DNA of 40,653 nucleotides from Myxococcota bacterium. GTDB lineage: Bacteria; Myxococcota_A; UBA9160; SMWR01. The position numbers were made by a program, and so were the translations under genes. Location: the NCBI GenBank assembly GCA_022447545.1, contig JAKVBI010000035.1:1-40653 (forward strand), written 5' to 3'. The notes under the pieces are model-generated. The model was not told the DNA's origin and made no database searches. It was given only the letters and a program-made list of their open reading frames with translations. Below, in pieces: positions 32,248 to 40,066 of the stretch. The number at the start of each line of letters is the position of its first letter. Position 1 is the stretch's first letter.

Positions 32248-33525
32248 ATGTCAAATACTCAAACTGTCTCGAGTGCCGGATTCGACCGGTTCGGACTTCA
32301 TCCGGACCTGGTACGAGGCGTGCGCGCCGCTGGATTCGCCGTACCCCGGCCGATTCAGGCCGAGACCATTCCCGAGGCCCTGGAGGGGGCCGATATCCTG
32401 GGCCTTGCCCAGACCGGAACCGGGAAGACGGCAGCGTTCGCACTGCCGCTCCTCGATCGATTGCTCGATCAAAACCACCCCGGCCCGCGTGCCCTCGTTC
32501 TGGCGCCTACGCGAGAGCTGGCGACTCAGATCGACGCGGAAATTCAACTGCTTGCGAAGTTTACGCGCATGAAGACGGCCCTCGTTTTCGGTGGCGTTTC
32601 CACACGTTCACAGATCAACGCCCTGCGTCGCCGTCCCGAGGTGGTGGTGGCATGTCCTGGGCGGCTGTTGGATCTGATGGGACAGGGAGCCCTTCGACTC
32701 AGTGCCATCGAGACGCTGGTGCTCGACGAGGCCGATCATATGTTCGACATGGGCTTTCTGCCGGACATTCGTCGCGTCCTTTCGGCGCTCCCGCGGAAGC
32801 GCCAGAACCTGCTCTTCTCTGCCACCATGCCAAAGGAGATCCGCCGGCTGGCCGACGACGTGCTGCACCATCCCCACGTGGTCGAGCTCTCGCGCTCGGC
32901 TCCCGCGGATACGATCGAACACGCCCTGTATCCGGTAAAAGAGTCTCGAAAACGGGATTTGCTGGAACACATCCTGTCATCGGGTGATTGCGATTCTGCG
33001 ATTGTCTTCACGCGGACCAAACACCGCGCTCGTCGGTTGGCTGGGCAACTCGTAAAATCGGGACACGAGGCCGTTGGACTACAGGGCAACATGTCCCAGT
33101 CACAGCGCGATCGGGCGATGCAGGGTTTTCGAGAGAATCGCTTTCACGTCCTGGTGGCAACGGATATTGCAGCCCGTGGGATCGACGTGAGTGGCGTCTC
33201 CCACGTGATCAACTATGACGTGCCGAACACGCCGGACGCCTACACTCATCGCATCGGCCGTACGGGTCGTTCTGAGCGCGATGGTCGAGCCTGCACCTTC
33301 GTCACCCATGAGGACTGGGGTTGGGTTCGAGCCACCGAGCGAACGATCGGTCAACCGATTCCTCGCCGCCAGATCGAACAGTTCACCGAGGAGGAAGCTA
33401 CCCATCGGGGGCGACCCATGGGAGCACGCAACACGCGAGGCAGAGCAGATAAATCCGAGAAACGTCGCCCGCGTCCTTCGCAAGGCCGGCGTCGTCGCTC
33501 GAAAAAGGCGACGCGCTCCGCCTGA
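32248..33525 (+). CDS. DEAD-box RNA helicase, RhlE-like
   Basis: 425 residues from ATG 32248. All helicase motifs are present: Q motif (GFAVPRPIQAETIP), I AQTGTGKT, Ia PTRELATQ, Ib CPGR, II DEAD (160-163), III SAT (191-193), V ATDIAARGID and VI HRIGRTGR (from residue 334). The last ~45 residues are an Arg/Lys-rich tail typical of RhlE and used for RNA binding. It unwinds short RNA duplexes in ribosome assembly, RNA decay or cold adaptation. The frame is open up to 31912, but that part overlaps the GST gene and has no helicase similarity. GGGGAG lies about 12 bases before the ATG. Confidence 0.95.
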   Translation: MSNTQTVSSAGFDRFGLHPDLVRGVRAAGFAVPRPIQAETIPEALEGADILGLAQTGTGKTAAFALPLLDRLLDQNHPGPRALVLAPTRELATQIDAEIQLLAKFTRMKTALVFGGVSTRSQINALRRRPEVVVACPGRLLDLMGQGALRLSAIETLVLDEADHMFDMGFLPDIRRVLSALPRKRQNLLFSATMPKEIRRLADDVLHHPHVVELSRSAPADTIEHALYPVKESRKRDLLEHILSSGDCDSAIVFTRTKHRARRLAGQLVKSGHEAVGLQGNMSQSQRDRAMQGFRENRFHVLVATDIAARGIDVSGVSHVINYDVPNTPDAYTHRIGRTGRSERDGRACTFVTHEDWGWVRATERTIGQPIPRRQIEQFTEEEATHRGRPMGARNTRGRADKSEKRRPRPSQGRRRRSKKATRSA

Positions 33526-33557
33526 GGAGTTTCGGTTGACATGCGAGAAGTTTCGGG

Positions 33558-33582
33558 TCCGGGTCCTCGAGCGGGACCCGGA
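33558..33582. terminator. Bidirectional hairpin between helicase and symporter genes
   Basis: TCCGGGTCC-tcgagcg-GGACCCGGA is a perfect 9-bp GC-rich stem with a 7-nt loop, lying between two convergent genes and touching the symporter stop codon. There is no T-run on either side, so it would act as a hairpin-type or 3'-stabilising terminator for both transcripts. Confidence 0.55.
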
Positions 33583-33583
33583 T

Positions 33584-35392
33584 CTAGGCTTCGGTGGCTC
33601 CGCCTGCACCTCGTGGAATGCGGATGTCTTCTACTAGATCCTGCACGTGGGCCGGTGGTGGAGGCGTGAAGCGGGAGATGATCAGCGAGACACTGAAGTT
33701 GAGCAGCATTCCCAGAGTGCCGATGCCCTCGGGTGAGATACCGAACCACCAATTCTCCGCGCGATTGGCTCCCGGATTTACGAACTTGAAGTAGATGATG
33801 TAGGCGGCGGTGAAGACGATGCCGACCACCATCCCCGAGACGGCGCCTTCGCGGTTCATGCGCTTGTAGAAGATTCCGAGAACGATGGCCGGGAAGAACG
33901 AGGCTGCGGCCAAGCCGAACGCGAAGGCGACTACCTGGGCAACGAATCCCGGTGGGTTGATGCCGAAATAACCGGCGATGCAGACGGCCACGCCTGCAGC
34001 GATGCGCGCGTAGAGCAATTCCTGCTTTTCGCTGATCTCGGGCATCAGGATGTTCTTAAGCAGATCGTGGGAGATGGACGCGGAGATGACTAGAAGAAGA
34101 CCAGCCGCTGTCGAGAGAGCCGCCGCAAGCCCACCGGCCGCCACCAGCGCGATGACCCAATTCGGCAGTCTTGCGATTTCGGGGTTCGCCAGCACGATGA
34201 TGTCACGGTCGACATAGAGTTCGTTGGCGGACTTGGAGGGCCGGTTCTCGAACAAGGGCTGCCCCGAGGCGCCTGCCTGCTCGGTCTTGACCAGTTTCAG
34301 GGTCTTGTGTCCCGGAAGTTTCTCGAAGGGTTGGCCTGGCGCGTATTGGACCCGGCCATCGCTGTTCTTATCTACCCACGCCAGCAGGCCTGTGTTCTCC
34401 CAGTTTTGGAACCAATCCGGGAGGTCGTCATAAGGGCGGTGCTGAACGGTTTCGATGAGGTTCGTGCGGGCGAAGGCCGCCACGGCTGGAGCGGTGGTGT
34501 ACAGGAGGGCGATGAACAACAGCGCATAGCCTGCGGAAAGCCGTGCATCTCTCACCCTCGGCACGGTAAAGAAGCGAATGATCACGTGGGGAAGACCGGC
34601 TGTTCCCACCATCAGTGCAGCGGTAATGAAGAATACGTCGATGGTTTCCTTGGTTCCGCTCGTGTAGGCCGAAAATCCCAGGTCCTGATTGAGCCCATCC
34701 AGTTTGTCGAGAAGATAGATACCCGTTTCGATGCCGGATTCGTTCAACACGGTCGAGCCGAAGCCTACTTGAGGAAAGACATGCCCTGTCATGGCCAGCG
34801 AAATGAAGACCGCTGGCACCAGGAAAGCGAAGATCAGAACGCAGTATTGGGCGACCTGCGTGTACGTGATGCCCTTCATGCCCCCCATGACTGCGTAGAT
34901 GAAGACGATCCCCATCCCAATGACGACACCATTTTCGATTTCCACGTCGAGAAAGCGCGAGAACACCACGCCCACGCCCCGCATTTGTCCCGCCACGTAG
35001 GTGAAGGAGACGAAGATGGCGCAGATCACCGCGACCAAGCGGGCTTGTTTCGAGTAGTAACGTTCGCCCACGAAGTCGGGCACCGTGAATTGGCCGAACT
35101 TGCGCAGGTAGGGTGCCAGTAGCAGAGCGAGCAGGACGTATCCCCCCGTCCAACCCATGAGATAGTAGGCACCATCGCGTCCGATGAAGGAAATCAATCC
35201 TGCCATCGAAATGAAGGAGGCCGCCGACATCCAGTCCGCGGCCGTTGCCATGCCATTGGCCAAAGGGGATACGCCGCCCCCGGCGACGTAGAACCCCCGG
35301 GTGGTTTGCACGCGAGACCAGATGGCGATGCCGATGTACAGGCTGAAGGTCAGCCCCACGATCAGATAAGTCCAGGTCTGAAGTTCCATCAT
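33584..35392 (-). CDS. Sodium:solute symporter, VC_2705 subfamily (ActP-related)
   Basis: 602 residues with about 13 membrane helices, LeuT fold. GFYVAGGGVSPLANGMATAADWMSAASF carries the sodium/substrate region of the SSS family (read as GGGVSPLANG and AADWMSAASF), and VALVAAGGLAAALSTAAGLL the second sodium site (AAALSTAAGLLL). Homologues import acetate or other small carboxylates. A cytoplasmic-size loop of about 90 residues (330-420) contains DKNSDGR, an EF-hand-like DxNxDG. I chose ATG 35392 because TWTYLIVGLTFSLYIGIAI is the normal family start; TTG 35422 is the longest option. It follows the DUF4212 gene directly, the usual pairing in this subfamily. Confidence 0.93.
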   Translation of the reverse strand: MMELQTWTYLIVGLTFSLYIGIAIWSRVQTTRGFYVAGGGVSPLANGMATAADWMSAASFISMAGLISFIGRDGAYYLMGWTGGYVLLALLLAPYLRKFGQFTVPDFVGERYYSKQARLVAVICAIFVSFTYVAGQMRGVGVVFSRFLDVEIENGVVIGMGIVFIYAVMGGMKGITYTQVAQYCVLIFAFLVPAVFISLAMTGHVFPQVGFGSTVLNESGIETGIYLLDKLDGLNQDLGFSAYTSGTKETIDVFFITAALMVGTAGLPHVIIRFFTVPRVRDARLSAGYALLFIALLYTTAPAVAAFARTNLIETVQHRPYDDLPDWFQNWENTGLLAWVDKNSDGRVQYAPGQPFEKLPGHKTLKLVKTEQAGASGQPLFENRPSKSANELYVDRDIIVLANPEIARLPNWVIALVAAGGLAAALSTAAGLLLVISASISHDLLKNILMPEISEKQELLYARIAAGVAVCIAGYFGINPPGFVAQVVAFAFGLAAASFFPAIVLGIFYKRMNREGAVSGMVVGIVFTAAYIIYFKFVNPGANRAENWWFGISPEGIGTLGMLLNFSVSLIISRFTPPPPAHVQDLVEDIRIPRGAGGATEA

Positions 35393-35437
35393 GGGGTTGG
35401 GGTCCAGCGTGGATGTCGGCAAGGTATTAACGGACGG

Positions 35438-35722
35438 TCATTCGTCTACGCCGTATTCGCGGTCGATCCGGTTCATCTTCCACACGTAGATGAAGATTAG
35501 AACCACGAATACGTAGATGGAGCCCTGCTGGGCGAACCAGAATCCGAGCTTGAAACCTCCGAATCGAAATTGATTCAAGGTGTCCGCGAGGAGAATGCCA
35601 CAGCCGTAGGACACCGTGAACCAGATGGCCAGCAACCAGGCCATCAGTCGCAAGTTCGCGCGCCAATAGTCATTCCTGGATTTCCCGTCTTCGGGCATCG
35701 GTTGCGAAGTTCCGTTTCGCAT
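35438..35722 (-). CDS. DUF4212 small membrane subunit of the symporter
   Basis: 94 residues with two membrane helices (about 26-46 and 60-79) separated by a short loop, ending IYVWKMNRIDREYGVDE, the conserved end of DUF4212. The DYWRANLRLMAWLLAIWF start is likewise typical (YW+xNLR). DUF4212 genes nearly always precede a VC_2705-type sodium:solute symporter and probably encode its accessory chain. The ATG at 35722 lies 13 bases after a strong AGAAGGAG; a second ATG at 35698 is possible. The pair should be co-transcribed, 45 bp apart. Confidence 0.9.
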   Translation of the reverse strand: MRNGTSQPMPEDGKSRNDYWRANLRLMAWLLAIWFTVSYGCGILLADTLNQFRFGGFKLGFWFAQQGSIYVFVVLIFIYVWKMNRIDREYGVDE

Positions 35723-35786
35723 CGACGTTACGTTACTCCTTCTAGCAGCATTTCCAATGCCTCGAATCACGGCAGTCGAGAAGGAA

Positions 35787-36443
35787 CTAGATCCCCTGGA
35801 GATTCAGTTCGTTTCGAAACATGCGTACACAATCTGTGACGAACTCCTCGTCCGTCTTGTTCTCCGCACGTACGAGTTTCAATAGCGCGGCGCCCCGCAT
35901 CTGTTGAACTACCGTCTCATAAGCTCGTGGAAAGCTTGGCCGTTGGGCGATCGAATTGCCCAGGGCCAGCGCGAAGTTTTCACGCTGCTTGCGAGCGAGC
36001 TGGTGCTCGGATTCTCGGAGGGTCGCCTGGAGTTCCGGAACGGTCCTTGCGGCGGTCCAGAGCTCGATGGCTGCCTGGAAGAGAGCGCTGTCGAAACCCT
36101 CCTCCCAGAGCAACCAAAGCAGCCAGGTGGTGCGGTCGCCCTCGGAGGGTGCATCGGCAAGCCGCGCGAGAAGCCGGGTCGCTCTCAAGTCGGACAGATA
36201 CCGTGCAGTAGCGACGATTAAATCGCTCTTGGATGGAAACTGGTGGGTCAGGGCGCCGCGTGAGACGCCTGCGCGTTTCTGAATGACCGAGGTGCTCGTG
36301 GCCGCGTAGCCGTGTTCCACCAGGCAGGCGAGAGTGGCTTCGAGGATGGCATTTTGGGTGGAGGTCGAACGCTCTGCCTGGCTACGCCGGGCAGCTCGGG
36401 TGGGATGAGTGTCGACCGAGCTCTGGTCCGGGACTTCGGCCAC
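35787..36443 (-). CDS. TetR-family transcriptional regulator
   Basis: 218 residues from GTG 36443, which has GCGAGG six bases upstream; ATG 36503 would add a 20-residue Pro/Arg-rich stretch. The DNA-binding domain covers about residues 22-75: AILEATLACLVEHGYAATS followed by the helix-turn-helix IQKRAGVSRGALTHQFPSKSDLI (shown here as AGVSRGALTHQFPSK). The remainder is the ligand-binding helical domain. TetR proteins are repressors released by small hydrophobic ligands. It lies among transporter and kinase genes on the same strand. The operator-like repeats upstream of the MFS gene (39199-39224) are a possible target. Confidence 0.92.
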   Translation of the reverse strand: MAEVPDQSSVDTHPTRAARRSQAERSTSTQNAILEATLACLVEHGYAATSTSVIQKRAGVSRGALTHQFPSKSDLIVATARYLSDLRATRLLARLADAPSEGDRTTWLLWLLWEEGFDSALFQAAIELWTAARTVPELQATLRESEHQLARKQRENFALALGNSIAQRPSFPRAYETVVQQMRGAALLKLVRAENKTDEEFVTDCVRMFRNELNLQGI

Positions 36444-36580
36444 GCTGGACCTCGCCGCCCTCGAGCGACCCCGGGGAGGTCCAGGTGGGCTCGGGGCATG
36501 CACGACTTCGCGGGTTCAGGCTACGCGGACACATTACAGACGCTGCGTTCTGTTTGGCAAGACACTGCGCCGGCCATGGC

Positions 36581-37816
36581 TCAGGGGAGAGCCTCCAACC
36601 ATTCGCGAAACTCCAAACGCTCTACGGCGGCCGCGCTACGCCCTGTGATCGCTCGGACCGTTGCATCGCGTTCCGTCAGAGAGCCCAGACCCAACGGAAC
36701 GACTCCCACCATCAAGGTCTGGAAGGAGAACGCGCGGTATTGGTCGAACGCATCCTCGCTGTCGAGTGTCACACCGTGTTTTTCGAGTTCGTTGCAATAT
36801 CCTCGGATCAGGATCTGTTCGTTTTCCTTCAGAACCTCGCTCTCCAAAGAGTTGATGAGGAAGTATTGAACGTCCCGCATGCCCTTGCTCCAGTGAACCG
36901 CCTGGAAATCGATCAGACCCACCCGGAGGCCGTCTTCGGTGGGGTATTCGAAGCAATTCCCGAGGTGACTGTCTCCGTGTACCAGGGTTAGTGGGCCGCG
37001 ATACCAGGCGTCGAGGAGGCTGTCCCATTTCTCGACGGCGCGCCGAACTGTTGCGCCCACGTGCTCAGACAGCAGATCGGGTGCGGCGCGCAGGGCAGGG
37101 CCGATGGCCGAGGCGTTCAGTGCTCGGGTCATTTCCCTCGATCTCGGCGAGAGGAAGGTGTTGAATTTGGCAGGGAGGAGTTCTTCTCGCTGAGGAGCCG
37201 ACCAGTCCCAGAACGCCGCATGGAGCTGTGCGAAACACCGGAGAACACGCTCGGCGCGTTCCGGGGTCGTTCCAGCTGCCATGTCTCGGTTGATGAAGAG
37301 TTTGGCGCCTGGGGTCTCGTGTAGGTTTTCGAGTAGGAGAACGAAGCGTGAGCCGCGCTGCGCTGAGGCGTAGACTCGCGGCACGCGGATCGGGATGTGC
37401 TGAGCAATTCTCTCACAGAAGGTGCATTCGAGGGACCAGAAGCCAAGGGTATTGGCAAATGATCGGGTCGTAAGTTCGTCGCAGGGAAGCTTCGCGTAAG
37501 CGGTGCGCGGGAGGTTTTCGGCAGTTTCCCCCTCTTCGAACTCCAATTCGATGAGGAAGTTTCTGCAATTGCTGCTCTCGAAGTCCACCCCGGGAAGCCG
37601 TGCGGATTTCACGGTTGGTAGTGGAGCTTGGCCGGTGGGTGTGTAATTCCGGACCAGTTCGTTGATCACGTGGGCTTTCCCGATTTGCTCAGCAGTGCGC
37701 GGGAGCGAGGTACCGAAGGCTTCGCGTGCAGCATCGATTCCGATTTGGGCGAAGGAGGCGGCAGTTCGGGTGGCGAGTTGGAGACCACCCTTCCACTGGC
37801 GTGTGCGTTGTATCAA
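36581..37816 (-). CDS. APH-like (ecdysteroid-kinase-type) phosphotransferase
   Basis: About 411 residues. The kinase fold is shown by RFVLLLENLHETPGAKL in the hinge region (VLLLENL), the catalytic loop LVHGDSHLGNCF (HxDxxxxN) and the metal-binding LIDFQAVHWSKG. This version, with a long N-lobe and LENL hinge, resembles the EcKinase/DUF1679-like group more than true aminoglycoside kinases, and such genes recur in steroid- and lipid-degrading bacteria. The start is uncertain: TTG 37816 with GAGCGAG just ahead, 44 bp after the MFS stop; the frame is open to 37951 but that part overlaps the MFS gene. The substrate is unknown; a hydroxylated lipid or sterol is a fair guess. Confidence 0.85.
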   Translation of the reverse strand: MIQRTRQWKGGLQLATRTAASFAQIGIDAAREAFGTSLPRTAEQIGKAHVINELVRNYTPTGQAPLPTVKSARLPGVDFESSNCRNFLIELEFEEGETAENLPRTAYAKLPCDELTTRSFANTLGFWSLECTFCERIAQHIPIRVPRVYASAQRGSRFVLLLENLHETPGAKLFINRDMAAGTTPERAERVLRCFAQLHAAFWDWSAPQREELLPAKFNTFLSPRSREMTRALNASAIGPALRAAPDLLSEHVGATVRRAVEKWDSLLDAWYRGPLTLVHGDSHLGNCFEYPTEDGLRVGLIDFQAVHWSKGMRDVQYFLINSLESEVLKENEQILIRGYCNELEKHGVTLDSEDAFDQYRAFSFQTLMVGVVPLGLGSLTERDATVRAITGRSAAAVERLEFREWLEALP

Positions 37817-37859
37817 TCGACTCGCTCTCTGGTGGGCTCGTGTGTGGAGATCGCTTGGC

Positions 37860-39185
37860 TTAGACCCCGCCTGAGGCGGGTGCGGTGCTGGGCTCCACCT
37901 TGGGAATGCGGATGAAGGACAGCAGGCCGGCCGCCGCGAGTTGTATCGCACCCATGACCAGGAAGGGCATCATGAAGCTTCCAGTCGCAGATGCCGCGAC
38001 ACCGACGAGCGGTGCTGCCACCAGGAGAAATGGCAGTCCGATGAATGAGTGGAACCCGCTGACGCGGCCGATCACCAGGCGTCCGAAACAGGCACCCTGC
38101 AGAATTCCGGGGATGGGCATGAATCCGCCGCCCCCCAGGCCCAGGGGGATGGCAGCGGCGAACATGGTCTCCAGGCTTGAACCCGTAGCCAGGATGCACA
38201 GGCCCACGACGTGTGACACGAGAGTTGCCACGGCCAACAAACGACGGTCTGACCGGTCGGCGAGAAACCCCACACAGAGTTTCCCCAACAAGCTGCACAC
38301 AGCCATTACGGGCAGGATTAGCGCCGCCTGGGTGCGCGGGATGCCGATTTCCTCCAGATGACGAACGATGAACACGCCGCTCGCCACGGGTACGCACAGC
38401 GCCAGCGCTATACCGACTCCGATGAGCCAGAAATTGGGTTCTTGCATGAGAGTGCGCAGGGGGGTCGCGCTCGCTAGAGACTCGTTTTCCGAGAGTGCGG
38501 TGGAAGATGGGTCGCCGTCGGGATGCTGCCCTACGTCTTCGGGTCGGCGCACAGCGAATGTGGAAATCACGGGTGCCGCGATGACTGCTGCCCCAACTGC
38601 CAACCATACGATTGCGTCCCTCCAGCCGGAGGTTTCGATCAGCCAGGCCGTGGTGGGCGGGATCACGAATCCCGCCAGGCTCGTTCCCGCGGCAGCGATG
38701 GCCAGGGCCGTTCCGCGTTTTCGAATGAACCAATTGACGATCATCACCTGGGTGGGGAGAAAGCCGTACATCGACATTCCCATGGAGGCGATGACCAGGC
38801 AAATTGCGAGCTGCCACAACTCGCTCCCTCTGGACAGGAGAAGCAGGCCGGAGAGCATGAGGGCCACGCCCAGCAGCATCGTGATCCGAAGAAGTCCGCG
38901 GTCAAATAGTGGGCCGAGAATCGGACCGAGCACTGCCATGGAGAAGATCACGATCGACATTCCGAGGCCGAGTTGGCCGGGGGTCGCACCAAATTCTTCG
39001 ATCAGGGGCGATACCATGAAGCTGTAGGCCCCGATCAGTCCGGTTCCGAAAGCGTTGGCGAGAAGGCCGAGGAGAACGACGCGCCAACCGTGAAAGGTCG
39101 TGGCCTGCGGGTCATGACCTCGATTGGGGTCTGCTTCGGAGGAGCCTTCGATAAGTTCGGGTATGTCTCGCACCGGGTCGTTCAT
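37860..39185 (-). CDS. MFS transporter (monocarboxylate/oxalate-formate-like)
   Basis: 441 residues with twelve predicted membrane helices and a charged central loop (about 205-235, RRPEDVGQHPDGDPSS). GWRVVLLGLLANAFGTGLIGAYSFMVSPL at the start (HGWRVV, GAYSFMVSPL) is typical of the OFA/monocarboxylate branch of the MFS, as is FIRKRGTALAIAAAGTSLAG after helix 4. It probably moves an organic acid across the inner membrane. I chose ATG 39185 because GGTGGA lies just upstream; GTG 39198-39200 adds five residues. Three repeat half-sites, likely an operator, stand 14-39 bp upstream of the ATG. Confidence 0.92.
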   Translation of the reverse strand: MNDPVRDIPELIEGSSEADPNRGHDPQATTFHGWRVVLLGLLANAFGTGLIGAYSFMVSPLIEEFGATPGQLGLGMSIVIFSMAVLGPILGPLFDRGLLRITMLLGVALMLSGLLLLSRGSELWQLAICLVIASMGMSMYGFLPTQVMIVNWFIRKRGTALAIAAAGTSLAGFVIPPTTAWLIETSGWRDAIVWLAVGAAVIAAPVISTFAVRRPEDVGQHPDGDPSSTALSENESLASATPLRTLMQEPNFWLIGVGIALALCVPVASGVFIVRHLEEIGIPRTQAALILPVMAVCSLLGKLCVGFLADRSDRRLLAVATLVSHVVGLCILATGSSLETMFAAAIPLGLGGGGFMPIPGILQGACFGRLVIGRVSGFHSFIGLPFLLVAAPLVGVAASATGSFMMPFLVMGAIQLAAAGLLSFIRIPKVEPSTAPASGGV

Positions 39186-39198
39186 GAGTCCACCATAC

Positions 39199-39224
39199 AC
39201 GACCGTTCGTATGGGTGAACGAAC
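39199..39224. promoter_or_regulatory. Operator-like cluster of three GTTCGT/ACGAAC half-sites
   Basis: The sequence reads ACGACC, GTTCGT, eight bases, ACGAAC. The second and third elements are perfect inverted repeats (GTTCGT-N8-ACGAAC), and the first two form a near-perfect 12-bp palindrome. The cluster lies in the divergent gap between the MFS gene and the unknown gene at 39289, 14 bp from the MFS start codon, where a bound repressor would block it. The TetR gene at 35787 is the nearest candidate regulator. Confidence 0.45.
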
Positions 39225-39288
39225 CAGATCGCTTCCGACTCCGGCGGTGGGGTAGGATGGCCCATCAATCTTCTAGGGAGACGAATCG

Positions 39289-39999
39289 ATGCTTTTGTTG
39301 CGCGAAGAGCATGAGGTGATCGGACTGCGGGAGGATGACTTCGAGGAGGTCGTTCGCGATGAGTGGATGCCAGCTCTCGCCAACTGCGACGACGCTCGGT
39401 TTCTATATTATGGGCACCTCGCCCACGGGTCGGGTCTCGCCTATCGGGTGATTACCTACACCCTCTTTCGAGATGGCGCCGCCTGGGGGCACCTGGTCGA
39501 CCGGGTTCATTTCGGTGATCTCAAGAACCTGGCCGAGAAGCTCGACAGCCTCCGCTACGACGTTCATTCCAAGCAGTTGCTTCCCCTGCCGTGGTCGAAG
39601 GTCCAGCAGATTGAGATCGAAGAGGTCCCCACGGAGCCGGCGGAACACGAGCTTTCGGTGTTCATGGAGGACACGATCTGGCCCTTCGATGGGAAGCTCG
39701 AGGAATACATTCGGCGCGCTGGGGAGCAATACGCGACCGAGTACAACAAGAACTTCACGGAAACCCCGCAGCTGCTCAATATCGAGGCCTCCTATCGGAC
39801 TGCCTACGGGAGTCACCAACGCCGGGAGATCGTGCTGTGGCAGAAGGTACTCAGGCCCGAGGGGCTGCTACACCTGATCACGGCGGAGATGCCCAAGGAG
39901 TTCAAGCAGCCGGGGCGTTGGATGCTCGACGCGCTCTCGTTGCGCGACCAGTGGCAGAGTCGCCTACTGCGTACGGCAAGCTGGTCTCCGCGATACTGA
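39289..39999 (+). CDS. Unknown protein, possible tandem duplication of a ~105-residue domain
   Basis: 236 residues, soluble, no signal peptide; AGGGAGA lies eight bases before the ATG. I do not recognise the family. The two halves look related: the first has FLYYGHLAHGSGLAYRVITY, FRDGAAW and later LRYDVHSKQLLPLPW; the second has YRTAYGSHQRREIVLW, LRPEGLLHL and later LRDQWQSRLLRTASW. Each half would suit a ferredoxin-like alpha/beta domain of the dimeric alpha/beta-barrel type (EthD, NIPSNAP), folding here into a single-chain pseudo-dimer. The gene is divergent from the MFS gene and shares its regulatory gap, so a shared regulator is possible. Confidence 0.75.
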   Translation: MLLLREEHEVIGLREDDFEEVVRDEWMPALANCDDARFLYYGHLAHGSGLAYRVITYTLFRDGAAWGHLVDRVHFGDLKNLAEKLDSLRYDVHSKQLLPLPWSKVQQIEIEEVPTEPAEHELSVFMEDTIWPFDGKLEEYIRRAGEQYATEYNKNFTETPQLLNIEASYRTAYGSHQRREIVLWQKVLRPEGLLHLITAEMPKEFKQPGRWMLDALSLRDQWQSRLLRTASWSPRY

Positions 40000-40004
40000 G
40001 GGAG

Positions 40005-40051
40005 AGCGCCGTTTCCGTCGGGGGACAGATGGGTTTGTCAGGCAGGGCGCT
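40005..40051. terminator. Weak nested inverted repeat between convergent genes
   Basis: AGCGCC (40005-40010) pairs with GGCGCT (40046-40051), and GACA (40024-40027) with TGTC (40036-40039) inside it. The structure lies in the 67-bp gap between two convergent genes and has no T-run. It may act as a weak terminator. Confidence 0.25.
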
Positions 40052-40066
40052 GGAGCAGGGTGGGGC

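Noticed and set aside
37813-38817. 334-codon open frame on the minus strand
   Set aside because: Same strand but other frame than the twelve-helix MFS transporter; its product is Arg/His-rich and lacks hydrophobic helices, typical of a shadow frame.
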